From positions 1 through 46,657 of the forward strand of contig JBDUDR010000004.1 in assembly GCA_040002845.1 (NCBI GenBank): a stretch of DNA of 46,657 nucleotides, read 5' to 3'. A program made the position numbers and the translations under genes. The DNA is from JBDUDR01 sp040002845 (lineage in GTDB: Bacteria > Actinomycetota > Actinomycetes > Propionibacteriales > Nocardioidaceae). This document shows, piece by piece, positions 1 through 8,984 of this stretch (the first letter of the stretch is position 1; each line of letters opens with the position of its first letter). The notes beneath the pieces are model-generated. The model made no database searches. It saw only the letters and a program-made list of their open reading frames with translations, and was not told the DNA's origin.

Positions 1-151
1 GTTCATGAGAGCCGCCCCCACCGCGACGATGCGGATACCCGGCGTATCCGCACATCACCAGGATGCGCCCCCGCCGGCCAGATGTCACCGATATATGCCG
101 GCGCGGCAGCGCTGCGTCTGGCGTACACCGCTTGGCTTCTACTCGGAAACC

Positions 152-553
152 TCACGCAGGGACGGCGCCGACGACGTCCTCGGGCAGTTCCCGCGCGACG
201 TCAGCCTGGGCGACCATGCCGACCAGTCGATGGCCGTCGATGACCGGAAGGCGGCGTACTTGATGCCTGGCCATGGTTCTGAGCGTCTCCTCCGCGGAGT
301 CGTCGGCGCCGATGGTCACGGGCTTGCCCCTGGCCAGATCCCCCGCGAGCACAGTGACCGGGTTAATGTCCTCGGCTACGCAAGCGACAACGATGTCGCG
401 GTCGGTCAGAACACCGGCCAGCTTGTCGTCCTCGCCGCAGATCGGCAACGCTCCGACATCCAGGTCCCGCATCATCTTCGCGGCCGCCGTCAACGTTTGA
501 TGCACGCCGACGCACTTGGTATCCGGGGTCATCAGGTCTCGGGCTGTCGTCAC
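152..553 (-). CDS. CBS-domain pair protein
   Basis: A 133-residue protein made almost entirely of two CBS domains (about residues 1-60 and 70-127). Such stand-alone pairs bind adenine nucleotides and act as energy or stress sensors. The sequence reads DLMTPD near the N-terminus, LAGVLTDRDIVV at the end of the first domain and LPVIDGHRLVGMV in the second, all typical of the family. I chose the GTG at 553 because a GGAGGAGGG ribosome site lies just upstream and the CBS fold begins there; the longer open frame upstream has no family similarity. It is divergent from the hemerythrin gene at 740. The partner or target of regulation cannot be told from the sequence. Confidence 0.85.
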   Translation of the reverse strand: MTTARDLMTPDTKCVGVHQTLTAAAKMMRDLDVGALPICGEDDKLAGVLTDRDIVVACVAEDINPVTVLAGDLARGKPVTIGADDSAEETLRTMARHQVRRLPVIDGHRLVGMVAQADVARELPEDVVGAVPA

Positions 554-739
554 CTTGTCCCTCCTCCGCTGGATGCATGTGTGGAAGAAGTGCCCAAAAT
601 CGCCTGCTACAAACGTCCAGTTTCGGTCAGGAGTCGGCGAGCGGCATCTCAGTTCCCCGAACGGCAGACAGCCAGGTTTGTGCTTTCGCAGGGTGGGTAC
701 GTCGGCGATCGTTGACCCCCATCGAACAGGAGTCCCCCC

Positions 740-1297
740 ATGACCAAGGATGTCGTTGACCTCATCATGGATGACCACCGTGAGGTTGAGCGTCTGTTCG
801 ACCGGATGAAGAAGGATGCCGGGTCGAGAGCGCTGCTCCTCCCCGCTCTGTCGACGCTGCTGATCGCGCACAGTCGCGCCGAGGAGTCTGAGGTCTATCC
901 CGTGGCTCGCGTAGAGGCCCACGAGGAGTCGAAGGTCGCCCACAGCCAAGAGGAACACGCCCAGGCTGAGCGGTTGCTGGTCCGTCTGCAAAGCATCGAT
1001 CCGCTGAGCAACGCGTTCGACACGACCCTGGACGAGCTGGTCGACGCGGTCACGCACCACGTCGAGGAAGAAGAGTCTTCTGTCCTCCCCGGCTTACGGA
1101 GTCAGCTCACCGCCGAGCGCGGTCAGCAGCTCGCCAGTGCGTTCACCGAGAGTCGAGCCCTTCACTTCGGCGACAGACCGGGCGAAGCGACCAAGGAAGA
1201 GCTTGTCACGGCCGCGAGGAACGAGGGCATCACCGGCGCAAGCAACATGTCGAAACAGGAGCTGGCCGAACAGATCCAGCCGGAGGATGACTCGTAG
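740..1297 (+). CDS. Hemerythrin HHE-domain protein with C-terminal Rho_N/SAP-like motif
   Basis: A 185-residue cytoplasmic protein. Residues 1-140 form a four-helix HHE bundle with the expected metal ligands in DDHREVE, AHSRAEESEVYP, QEEHAQAE and THHVEEEES, so it probably binds a di-iron centre and senses or scavenges oxygen, NO or peroxide. Residues 150-180 (TKEELVTAARNEGITG then MSKQELAEQI) look like the short helix-extended-loop-helix seen in Rho N-terminal or SAP-like modules, which suggests nucleic-acid contact. An AGGAG site precedes the ATG. The neighbouring divergent CBS protein suits a stress-response context. The HHE call is firm; the role of the tail is inferred. Confidence 0.88.
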   Translation: MTKDVVDLIMDDHREVERLFDRMKKDAGSRALLLPALSTLLIAHSRAEESEVYPVARVEAHEESKVAHSQEEHAQAERLLVRLQSIDPLSNAFDTTLDELVDAVTHHVEEEESSVLPGLRSQLTAERGQQLASAFTESRALHFGDRPGEATKEELVTAARNEGITGASNMSKQELAEQIQPEDDS

Positions 1298-1307
1298 GAT
1301 CGCCTCC

Positions 1308-1799
1308 ATGGCCATCTCCGACGCGGGCGCCCGACGTTCCCGTGCTGACGATGGCAATCTCGACGCGTTGGCCCGGCGCGTGGCAGCAGTGATGTGGGCG
1401 GAGGACTCGGCCAGCCAGGCCCTCGGAATGCGCATCGTCGACGTCGGCGCCGGTCGCGCGGCCCTGACGATGACGGTGCGGGCCGACATGACCAACGGCC
1501 ATGGCATCTGCCACGGCGGCTTCATGTTCTCCCTCGCCGACTCCGCATTTGCCTTCGCCTGCAACTCGCACAACCACCGCGCTGTCGCGCAGGCCTGCGA
1601 CATCGTCTTCATCGCGCCCGTGCGGCTCGGTGACGAGCTGGTCGCCACAGCCGTCGAGCGACTGCGAAACGGCCGCAACGGCATCTGTGACGTGACGGTA
1701 CGGCGGGGCGAGGAGGTGGTCGCCGAGTTCCGTGGCCGCAGCCGGCTGATCAACGGTGCAGTCCTCGATGAGGCCGCTGCCGGGCAGGGCGACTCATGA
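1308..1799 (+). CDS. paaI: Hydroxyphenylacetyl-CoA thioesterase PaaI
   Basis: A 163-residue hotdog-fold thioesterase. In the PaaI family it hydrolyses ring-hydroxylated phenylacetyl-CoA esters that stall the phenylacetate pathway and so frees CoA. The key segment is NGHGICHGGFMFSLADSAFAFACN (about residues 63-86), with the HGG loop and the conserved Asp of the PaaI active site. It is followed by the conserved VAQACDIVFIAPVRLGDEL strand. The start at 1308 gives the usual family length; an in-frame ATG at 1287 is possible but sits on top of the GGAGG sequence. The stop overlaps the start of paaK by four bases, so the two are translationally coupled. Confidence 0.9.
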   Translation: MAISDAGARRSRADDGNLDALARRVAAVMWAEDSASQALGMRIVDVGAGRAALTMTVRADMTNGHGICHGGFMFSLADSAFAFACNSHNHRAVAQACDIVFIAPVRLGDELVATAVERLRNGRNGICDVTVRRGEEVVAEFRGRSRLINGAVLDEAAAGQGDS

Positions 1800-3097
1800 A
1801 GGACCTGTCCCCGAGTCCCGGCGACCTCGATGTCGCCGAGCAGGTCAGCATCGAGGAGTTGCGGGATCGTCAGCTCACCGACCTGCGGGCGACGTTGCGT
1901 CTGGCCTACGACCGCGTGCCGCACTACCGCGCGGCCTTCGACTCGGCCGGCGTGCACCCCGACGACTGTCGAGAGCTGAGCGACCTCACGCATTTTCCGA
2001 CGACCGGCAAGGCCGATCTGCGCGAGAACTACCCGTTCGGCATGTTCGCCGTACCCCGCGTGGAGGTGGTGCGCGTACACGCGTCGTCCGGTACGACCGG
2101 GCGGCCAACCGTGGTGGGTTACACACAGGCGGACCTGGACACCTGGGCCAACCTGATGGCCCGTTCGATCCGGGCTGCTGGTGGGCGCGCGGGAGACATC
2201 GCACACATCGCGTACGGCTACGGGCTGTTCACCGGCGGGCTCGGGGCGCACTATGGCGCGGAGCGGCTCGGGTGCACGGTAGTCCCGGTCTCGGGTGGCA
2301 TGACCGAGCGGCAGGTGCAGCTCATCCGGGACTTCGAGCCCAGCATCATCATGGTGACCCCGTCGTACTTCCTGGCCATCGTCGACGAGATGGAACGGCA
2401 GGGGGTCGACCCGGCGTCCACCTCCTTGCAGGTCGGCATCTTCGGTGCCGAACCGTGGACCAACCAGATGCGGCGCGAGATCGAGCAGCGCTGCGACATG
2501 CACGCGGTGGACATCTACGGGCTGTCGGAGGTGATGGGTCCCGGTGTCGCGCAGGAGTGCGTCGAGACCAAGGACGGGCTGCACATCTGGGAGGACCACT
2601 TCCTGCCCGAGGTGATCGACCCGGTGTCGGGGGAGGTCGTTCCCGACGGCGAGCAGGGAGAGCTGGTCTTCACATCGCTGACGAAACGGGCGATGCCGGT
2701 CATCCGCTACCGCACCCGCGATCTCACCCGTTTGCTGCCGGGGACTGCGCGGCCGGCGTTCCGCCGGATGGAGAAGATCACCGGGCGGACCGACGACATG
2801 ATGATCGTGCGAGGGGTCAACGTGTTCCCGACCCAGATCGAGGAGCAGATCCTGCGCGTCGACGGTCTCGCTCCGCACTACGTGTGCGTACTGACTCGGC
2901 CCGATCGGATGGACGATCTGCTGGTGCGAGTCGAGGTGAGCGACCCGACGTGGCTGGACCAGCGAGCCACGCTGGCCGAGCAGCTGTCGGCGAGGGTCAA
3001 AGACCTGGTCGGAGTGACGATCGGAGTCGAGGTCGTCGACCCGCACGCCCTCGAACGTTCCCTCGGCAAGGCCAAGCGGATCGACGACCGCCGCTGA
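1796..3097 (+). CDS. paaK: Phenylacetate-CoA ligase PaaK
   Basis: A 433-residue AMP-forming ligase that activates phenylacetate to phenylacetyl-CoA. The ATP-binding P-loop SSGTTGRP is at residues 97-104. The adenylate motif YGLSEVMGPG lies near residue 238, and RTDDMMIVRGVNVFPTQIEE marks the hinge to the C-terminal domain. The C-terminal GKAKRI holds the catalytic lysine. Length and motifs match PaaK rather than long-chain acyl-CoA synthetases. It overlaps paaI (ATGA) and is followed by a good terminator, so paaI-paaK ends a transcription unit. The ring epoxidase genes paaABCDE are not in the window, so they must lie elsewhere or the pair serves another aryl acid. Confidence 0.92.
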   Translation: MKDLSPSPGDLDVAEQVSIEELRDRQLTDLRATLRLAYDRVPHYRAAFDSAGVHPDDCRELSDLTHFPTTGKADLRENYPFGMFAVPRVEVVRVHASSGTTGRPTVVGYTQADLDTWANLMARSIRAAGGRAGDIAHIAYGYGLFTGGLGAHYGAERLGCTVVPVSGGMTERQVQLIRDFEPSIIMVTPSYFLAIVDEMERQGVDPASTSLQVGIFGAEPWTNQMRREIEQRCDMHAVDIYGLSEVMGPGVAQECVETKDGLHIWEDHFLPEVIDPVSGEVVPDGEQGELVFTSLTKRAMPVIRYRTRDLTRLLPGTARPAFRRMEKITGRTDDMMIVRGVNVFPTQIEEQILRVDGLAPHYVCVLTRPDRMDDLLVRVEVSDPTWLDQRATLAEQLSARVKDLVGVTIGVEVVDPHALERSLGKAKRIDDRR

Positions 3098-3103
3098 CTT
3101 TCT

Positions 3104-3132
3104 CGCCGAAACGCTGGCTTTTCGGCGGTTTT
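3104..3132 (+). terminator. Rho-independent terminator after paaK
   Basis: Arms CGCCGAAA (3104-3111) and TTTCGGCG (3120-3127) form an 8-bp perfect stem with an 8-base loop, followed by GTTTT. It lies seven bases beyond the paaK stop codon. Confidence 0.75.
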
Positions 3133-3242
3133 GTCGGCGTGTCGCGGCGTTACTGGCGTCTCGTCCGTGCGGTAGCGCGAGCGGCAAGACAGCCCTAGGG
3201 TGACCCTTGGCATTCTCAACCCGCGTCGTGGAGAGGTGCACC

Positions 3243-3509
3243 GTGTCTGACAACAGCAACCCGAGACGAACGTCGCCGATGCTGTGGGGGGCCGGCGTCG
3301 CATTGCTGATCCCGATCATCTTGCCCCTGCTGGTGGGCACCTACACCAAGACTGATCCCAAGCTGGGCGACATCCCGTTCTTCTTCTGGTACCAGTTCGC
3401 GCTGATACCGGTGTCCGCGCTCCTGACGTTGTTGGCCTACAAGCTCGTCACCGCAAGTGACGCCGAGCGCCGGGCTAGTAGCCACGACAGGAGTCGAGGC
3501 GGCTCATGA
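3243..3509 (+). CDS. DUF3311 small membrane protein, symporter partner
   Basis: An 88-residue protein with two predicted membrane helices (about residues 14-32 and 47-68) separated by a loop containing DPKLGDIPFFFWYQF, the hallmark of DUF3311. Members are nearly always encoded just before a sodium:solute symporter of the MctP type and are thought to be an accessory subunit. The GTG at 3243 has a GAGAGG ribosome site seven bases upstream, better than the upstream in-frame ATG at 3207. The stop overlaps the next start by four bases. Its biochemical role is unknown; pairing with the transporter is the main clue. Confidence 0.85.
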   Translation: MSDNSNPRRTSPMLWGAGVALLIPIILPLLVGTYTKTDPKLGDIPFFFWYQFALIPVSALLTLLAYKLVTASDAERRASSHDRSRGGS

Positions 3510-5167
3510 GCGACGTCAACGGCGTGTCCCTAGCCGTCTTCTTGTTCTTCTTCCTCCTCGTAACCTTCCTGGGCTTTGTCGCGGCGCGCTGGCGCCGGGT
3601 CGCCCCGCTGGAGAGTCTGGACGAATGGGGGCTGGGCGGTCGTGGCTTCGGCACCTTCATCGCGTGGTTCCTGATCGGCGGTGATCTCTACACCGCGTAC
3701 ACATTCGTGGCGGTCCCCGCCCTGCTGTACGCCGGCAGCGCGATCGGGTTCTTCGCCGTGCCGTACACCATCATCGTCTACCCGATCATCTTCATCTTCC
3801 TGCCGCGGCTTTGGTCGGTCTCGCACCGGCACGGCTTCGTAACCCCTGCCGACTTCGTGGGCGGCCGGTACGACTCCAAGGGGCTGTCCCTGGCGGTCGC
3901 ATTCACCGGCATCCTCGCCACCATGCCCTACATCGCTCTCCAGCTCGTCGGCATCCAGGTCGTCCTCGAGGTGATGGGCATCGGCGGCGGCGAGAACGCG
4001 TCGACGTTGGAGAAAGACCTCCCCTTGATCCTCGCCTTCGCCGTGCTCGCGGCGTACACCTACTCCTCGGGCCTGCGAGCACCGGCGCTGATCGCGTTCG
4101 TCAAGGACTCGCTGATCTACGTGGTCATCATCGTCGCCGTGATCTACCTGCCGCACAAACTCGGTGGCTGGGGCGACATATTCGGTGCGGCCCAGGACAA
4201 GGCCGACGCGTCCAACACTGCAGCCGGGAAGCCGGTCGCCGGGTTGTTCCCGGCCGACACCTCACACTGGGCGTACGCCTCACTCGCGCTCGGATCGGCG
4301 CTGGCGCTGTTCATGTACCCACACTCGATCACGGGGGTTCTCTCGACCCGGAGCCGGAATGTGATCCGGCGGAATGCGGCTCTGCTGCCGGCGTACTCAT
4401 TCCTCCTCGGGTTACTCGCGCTGCTTGGGTACGTCGCGGTCGCCGCCGGTGTCGACGTGGACAACGCACAGCTGGCCATTCCCCAGTTGTTCGAGAACGA
4501 GTTCCCCAGCTGGTTCGCCGGTGTCGCCTTCGCGGCGATCGCCATCGGGGCTCTGGTGCCCGCCGCGATCATGTCGATTGCCGCAGCCAACCTGTGGACG
4601 CGCAATGTCTACAAGGCGTTCATCAATCCCGCGGCCACCCCCAAGCAGGAGGCGACCCAGTCCAAGGTCGTCTCGCTGGTCGTGAAGCTGGGCGCGCTTA
4701 TCTTCGTCATCTGGCTGCCCAAGGAGTTCGCGATCAATCTCCAGCTGCTCGGCGGCGTGTGGATCCTTCAAACACTGCCATCCATCGTGCTCGGGCTCTA
4801 TACACGTTGGTGTCATCGGTGGGCATTGCTGGCCGGTTGGGCGGTCGGTATGGGGTACGGCACCTGGACGGCGTACAAGCAAGCCAGCCCCAGCGACCCC
4901 ACTGTGCACCACTTCGGCAGCCCGCTGGCGCTGCTCCCCGGCTCGGACACGACGACCGGCTACATCGCGCTGACCTCGCTCGTGTTCAACCTGCTGGTGG
5001 TGCTGATCGCCACCGTCGCGTTGCGCGCGGGCAACGTGTCCGCCGGCAGTGACATCACCGAGCCGAGCGACTACTACGCGGATGCCGGTGACGAGCGGGT
5101 GACGATAACGGCAGCCCAGGCGAGCGGGTCGGTGGCGGTCGACGACGACCGGGGAAGAGCGGGTTAG
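3506..5167 (+). CDS. mctP: Sodium:solute symporter, MctP-like monocarboxylate permease
   Basis: A 553-residue inner-membrane transporter of the sodium:solute symporter (SSF, LeuT-fold) family with about 13 hydrophobic helices. The N-terminal part carries LGGRGFGTFIAWFLIGGDLYTAYTF and a following SHRHGFVTPADFVGGRY, as in MctP and related acetate/pyruvate/lactate carriers. The C-terminus is a short hydrophilic tail. DUF3311 immediately upstream is the standard partner. Its stop overlaps the 3' end of the convergent E2 gene by four bases. The substrate is probably a short monocarboxylate; this rests on family and context. Confidence 0.87.
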   Translation: MSDVNGVSLAVFLFFFLLVTFLGFVAARWRRVAPLESLDEWGLGGRGFGTFIAWFLIGGDLYTAYTFVAVPALLYAGSAIGFFAVPYTIIVYPIIFIFLPRLWSVSHRHGFVTPADFVGGRYDSKGLSLAVAFTGILATMPYIALQLVGIQVVLEVMGIGGGENASTLEKDLPLILAFAVLAAYTYSSGLRAPALIAFVKDSLIYVVIIVAVIYLPHKLGGWGDIFGAAQDKADASNTAAGKPVAGLFPADTSHWAYASLALGSALALFMYPHSITGVLSTRSRNVIRRNAALLPAYSFLLGLLALLGYVAVAAGVDVDNAQLAIPQLFENEFPSWFAGVAFAAIAIGALVPAAIMSIAAANLWTRNVYKAFINPAATPKQEATQSKVVSLVVKLGALIFVIWLPKEFAINLQLLGGVWILQTLPSIVLGLYTRWCHRWALLAGWAVGMGYGTWTAYKQASPSDPTVHHFGSPLALLPGSDTTTGYIALTSLVFNLLVVLIATVALRAGNVSAGSDITEPSDYYADAGDERVTITAAQASGSVAVDDDRGRAG

Positions 5168-6606
5168 AAGAGGAGAGCGCTGCCCGGGTCCTCCACGATT
5201 GCGGCAACGTCGGCGAGGAACCGCGAACCCTGCTCCCCGTCGACGACGCGATGGTCGAACGAGAGGGCAAGCGTGGTGATCCATCGGGGCTTCACCTTGC
5301 CGGCGTGCACCCAGGGCTGCCGCCGGATGGCACCCATCGCCAGGATGCCCGACTCCCCCGGGTTGAGGATCGGCGTCCCTGAGTCGACGCCGAACACACC
5401 CACGTTGGTGATCGTGAACGTACCGCCGCTCATCTCCTCGGGCTGGGTCTTGCCCTCGCGGGCGCGAGTCGTCAGCTCACCCAGGGCCAGCGCGAGGCCG
5501 TGCGTCGACAACGAGTCGGCCCCCTTGACGTTCGGCACCATCAGCCCACGTGGCGTCGCCGCCGCGATCCCGAGGTTGACGTAGTGCTTGACCACGATCT
5601 CCTGGGCCGCTTCGTCCCAAGTCGCGTTGACCTCGGGAGTACGCCGCGCCGCCAGGCAGACCGCGCGAGCGACCACCAGCAGGGGGGACACCTTGACATC
5701 GCGGAACTCGCGGTCCGACTTCAACATGCGTACGAGCTTCATCGTCCGGGTCGCGTCGATGGTGGTCCACTCGGTGACATGCGGGGCCGTGAACGCGGAC
5801 GCGACCATCGCGGCCGCGGTGACCTTGCGTACGCCCTTGACCGGGATCCGGGTCTCGCCACCGACCGGCGGCACGCTGACCGCGCGCTGCAACGGTGCTG
5901 ACTCCTGTGAGCCACCGGCAGCCGACTCGACATCTGCCCGGGTGACTGCGCCTCCCGCCCCGGATCCGACCAGCCCTACCAGGTCGACTCCCAGGTCCTT
6001 GGCCAGCTTGCGAACCGGTGGCTTGGCCAGCGCTCGCGAGCCCGCCGCCGCCGGCGGCTGACCGACCACTGCAGGCTGGTCGACCGCGGCCGGCTGGGCG
6101 TCCTCCAGCGGTACGCCCGGTGCGGGCGCCTCTGGCTGGAAGGTCGACTGGACACCGGCCTGGGCTGCTGCCGGTGACCGGGTCTCGGGCACCGAGCCCT
6201 TACGCGGCCGACGCTTGGCCTCGGTCGTCCGCGGGCCGTACCCGACCAGGACCGAGGTGCGTCCACCTGGCGCTGGTCCTCCGATCATGCCCGGCTCGAC
6301 CGCCTGCTCACCTGCCGGAGCCGCCAGGTCGCTGGACTCCGCCGGAGCCACCGCGCCACCCGATCCGGTGTTGACGGAGATGATCGGCGTGCCCACCGCG
6401 ACAGTCGTACCCTCCGGGACCAGGAGATCGGCAACGGTGCCGGCGAACGGGGAAGGCAGCTCGACCAGCGACTTGGCCGTCTCGATCTCGACGATGATGT
6501 CGTTGACCTTGATGGCGTCTCCTGGCTTGACCCGCCAGCTCACGATCTCGGCTTCGGTCAGACCCTCGCCCACGTCAGGGAGGTTGAACTGCTGCACATC
6601 AGGCAT
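5164..6606 (-). CDS. bkdC: 2-oxoacid dehydrogenase E2 (dihydrolipoamide acyltransferase)
   Basis: A 480-residue E2 core subunit of a branched-chain 2-oxoacid (or pyruvate) dehydrogenase complex; it moves the acyl group from E1 to CoA through lipoyl-lysine. The lipoyl domain occupies residues 1-78 with lipoylated Lys45 in IETAKSLVE. A long Ala/Pro-rich linker follows, then a peripheral-subunit-binding domain (VRKLAKDLGVDL, near residue 210). The C-terminal catalytic domain ends with the SFDHRVVDGEQGSRFL active-site motif. The ATG at 6606 has a GAGAGGG site and leaves a 10-base gap after E1beta. E3 (lipoamide dehydrogenase) is not in the window. Confidence 0.92.
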   Translation of the reverse strand: MPDVQQFNLPDVGEGLTEAEIVSWRVKPGDAIKVNDIIVEIETAKSLVELPSPFAGTVADLLVPEGTTVAVGTPIISVNTGSGGAVAPAESSDLAAPAGEQAVEPGMIGGPAPGGRTSVLVGYGPRTTEAKRRPRKGSVPETRSPAAAQAGVQSTFQPEAPAPGVPLEDAQPAAVDQPAVVGQPPAAAGSRALAKPPVRKLAKDLGVDLVGLVGSGAGGAVTRADVESAAGGSQESAPLQRAVSVPPVGGETRIPVKGVRKVTAAAMVASAFTAPHVTEWTTIDATRTMKLVRMLKSDREFRDVKVSPLLVVARAVCLAARRTPEVNATWDEAAQEIVVKHYVNLGIAAATPRGLMVPNVKGADSLSTHGLALALGELTTRAREGKTQPEEMSGGTFTITNVGVFGVDSGTPILNPGESGILAMGAIRRQPWVHAGKVKPRWITTLALSFDHRVVDGEQGSRFLADVAAIVEDPGSALLF

Positions 6607-6616
6607 CGTGTCCCTC

Positions 6617-7591
6617 TCAGAACGCAAGCGATCGGTCGACCATGTCGAGCACCCGGTCGAGATCAGGCAGATACTCCTCCTCCACCCGGCTGGGCGGGTA
6701 AGGCGTGTCGAACCCGCCGACGCGCATCACCGGTGCCTCCAGCGAGTAGAAACATTCCTCGGTGATGCGGGCGGCGATCTCCGACCCCATCCCGAGGTTG
6801 ACCGGCGCCTCGTGCACCACGACGGCGCGGCCGGTTTTCCTGACCGACTCGTGGACCGGCCCCATGTCGAGGGGCGACAACGTCCGGAGATCGATCACCT
6901 CGATGTCCTTGCCCTCTTCCGCCGCAGCCGCCGCGGCCTCGAGACAGGTCTTGACCATCGGGCCGTAGGCAAGCATCGTCACGTCCCGCCCCGGCCTCAC
7001 GACTCGCGAGGTGAACAGCGGAGCCGGCGGCCGGTCTTCGTCCAGCTCGGCCTTTTCCCAATAGCGCCGCTTGGGCTCAAAGAACACCACCGGGTCGTCG
7101 GTCGAGATGGCCTGCTGGATCATCCAGTACCCGTCTATCGGGTTGGCGCACGCGACCACCTTCAGCCCTGCAGTGTGGGCGAAGTACGCCTCCGGCGACT
7201 CGCTGTGATGCTCCACGGCGCCGATGCCGCCACCGAACGGGATCCGGATCACGATCGGCATTGTGAGCCGCCCCTGCGAGCGGAAGTGGATCTTGGCCAC
7301 CTGGCACACGATCTGGTCGAACGCCGGGTAGACGAACCCGTCGAACTGGATCTCGCAGACCGGCCGGTATCCACGCATCGCGAGCCCGACGGCCGTACCC
7401 AAGATGCCGGCCTCGGCCAGCGGTGTGTCGATGACGCGGTCCTCGCCGAAGTCCTTCTGCAAGCCGTCGGTCACGCGGAACACACCACCGAGCTTCCCGA
7501 CATCCTCGCCCATCACGAGGACCTTGGGGTTTGCGTCCATGGCGGCCCGCAAACCGTTGTTCACCGCCTTGGCAAGCGTGATCTGAGCCAT
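6617..7591 (-). CDS. bkdB: 2-oxoacid dehydrogenase E1 beta subunit
   Basis: A 324-residue transketolase-like E1beta subunit. It starts with AQITLAKAVNNGLRAAM, followed by VLVMGEDVGKLGGVFRVTDGL, both typical of PdhB/BkdB. Tyr/His-rich stretches such as GGGIGAVEHHSESPEAYF line the active site shared with E1alpha. The C-terminal domain carries the usual RVGGFDTPYPP sequence. The start codon overlaps the E1alpha stop (ATGA), so the alpha2beta2 E1 is made from coupled genes. Branched-chain specificity is more likely than pyruvate because actinobacteria usually use the AceE-type E1 for pyruvate; this is inference. Confidence 0.92.
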   Translation of the reverse strand: MAQITLAKAVNNGLRAAMDANPKVLVMGEDVGKLGGVFRVTDGLQKDFGEDRVIDTPLAEAGILGTAVGLAMRGYRPVCEIQFDGFVYPAFDQIVCQVAKIHFRSQGRLTMPIVIRIPFGGGIGAVEHHSESPEAYFAHTAGLKVVACANPIDGYWMIQQAISTDDPVVFFEPKRRYWEKAELDEDRPPAPLFTSRVVRPGRDVTMLAYGPMVKTCLEAAAAAAEEGKDIEVIDLRTLSPLDMGPVHESVRKTGRAVVVHEAPVNLGMGSEIAARITEECFYSLEAPVMRVGGFDTPYPPSRVEEEYLPDLDRVLDMVDRSLAF

Positions 7592-8742
7592 CAGTGCGCC
7601 CCCTCGAACGAGGACAGATAGCCCGCAAACTTGTCGCGCTCCACCGCCAGCTCCGGAGACTCGTCCTCATAGACCTGGTCGAACATGTCCAGCGGGCTCG
7701 GGTCCGGCAACTCCAGGCACCCCTTGCGCAGCTGCGCCGCGATCTGGTCGGCCTCCGCGTCCACGGAGTCGAAGAAGTTCTCAGGGGTGACGCCATTGCG
7801 GACGAGATAGGCCTTGACCCGCGCGATCGGGTCCTTCAGCTTCCAGTGCTCGAGCTCCTCGGTCACCCGGTAGCGGGTCGGGTCGTCAGAGGTGGTGTGG
7901 GCCCCCATCCGGTAGGTGTAAGCCTCCACGAACGTGGGTCCGCTGCCCTCGCGGGCCCTTCGGAGGGCCGCCTGGCTGACCGCATAGCAGGCGAGTACGT
8001 CGTTGCCGTCGACCCGGATCCCGGGGAAACCGAATCCGAGTGCTCGTTGGTAGAGCGGGATCCGACTCTGCTTCTCGATCGGCTCGGAGATCGCCCACTG
8101 GTTGTTCTGGCAGAAGAACACCACGGGTGCGTTGAAGACCGACGCCCAGATGAACGCCTCGTTCACGTCGCCTTGGCTGGTCGCTCCGTCGCCGAAGTAC
8201 GCGATGACCGCCGAGTCCTGGTCACTCTCACCGGAACCGACCACACCGTCGCGCTGCATCCCCATCGCATAGCCAGTGGCGTGCAACGTCTGGGCGCCGA
8301 TCACGATCGTGTAGAGACCGAAGTTGTGCTCGTAGGGATCCCAACCACCCTGGTCGACCCCACGGAACAGGCCTAGCAGGTGCAACGGTTCGACCCCGCG
8401 GCACCAGGCGACGCCGTGTTCGCGGTAGGTCGGGAACGCGAAGTCGTTCGGCCGCATCGCTCGCCCGGAGCCGATCTGGGCAGCCTCCTGGCCGAGCAGT
8501 GAGGCCCAGATGCCCAGCTCGCCCTGCCGTTGCAGCGCCGTCGCTTCCGTGTCGATGCGGCGCGTCATCACCAGGTCTCGGTAGAACCCCATGATGGCCT
8601 CGTCGTCGAGGTCGAAGGAGAAGTCGGGATGCTCGAGTCGCTGCCCCTCTGGGGTCAGCAGTTGTACGAGCTCGGCACCGTGTCCGTCGTGTGAGAGCCC
8701 GAACACCTCGCCCAGGTCGGGCCCGAAGTCTGATTCGGTCAC
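7591..8742 (-). CDS. bkdA: 2-oxoacid dehydrogenase E1 alpha subunit
   Basis: A 383-residue thiamine-diphosphate-dependent subunit. The TPP motif runs from GDGATSQGDVNEAF to FFCQNNQWAIS (about residues 183-215), and EAYTYRMGAHTTSDDPTRYR is the conserved C-terminal segment. An in-frame GTG at 8748 overlaps the AAGGAG site, so I chose the GTG at 8742, five bases after it. It is the first gene of the E1alpha-E1beta-E2 operon and is divergent from the CoA-transferase at 8985. The 240-base divergent region must hold both promoters. Family identity is firm; the exact 2-oxoacid substrate is inferred. Confidence 0.9.
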   Translation of the reverse strand: MTESDFGPDLGEVFGLSHDGHGAELVQLLTPEGQRLEHPDFSFDLDDEAIMGFYRDLVMTRRIDTEATALQRQGELGIWASLLGQEAAQIGSGRAMRPNDFAFPTYREHGVAWCRGVEPLHLLGLFRGVDQGGWDPYEHNFGLYTIVIGAQTLHATGYAMGMQRDGVVGSGESDQDSAVIAYFGDGATSQGDVNEAFIWASVFNAPVVFFCQNNQWAISEPIEKQSRIPLYQRALGFGFPGIRVDGNDVLACYAVSQAALRRAREGSGPTFVEAYTYRMGAHTTSDDPTRYRVTEELEHWKLKDPIARVKAYLVRNGVTPENFFDSVDAEADQIAAQLRKGCLELPDPSPLDMFDQVYEDESPELAVERDKFAGYLSSFEGAH

Positions 8743-8984
8743 TGCCACTCCTTGCTTGGTCGGCCTGCGGGATCACCGCCACCGGCTGGAGTACACATTC
8801 CACCCAAGAGCAGGCGCGGGGTGATGCGCTGCGGAAAAGCGGATCTGGACGCTGTGACGGCGGCCACAGCCAAGGTCTAACGTACCGAGTGTGCGCCGCT
8901 CCGCCCAAACCAGGCGGCCTGCTCTGCGAGCCGCGCGAGCGCCACCGGAGCCACTGCCTCACACCACAGCAGACGGAGGTCCAG

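Noticed and set aside
5..715. Plus-strand open frame opposite the CBS protein
   Set aside because: It has no ribosome site or family similarity and covers a clear two-CBS-domain gene on the other strand.
1094..3340. Very long minus-strand open frame (748 codons) opposite paaI and paaK
   Set aside because: It is the antisense shadow of GC-rich coding DNA; its translation is Arg/His/Pro-rich without domain features, and the plus-strand genes are clear.
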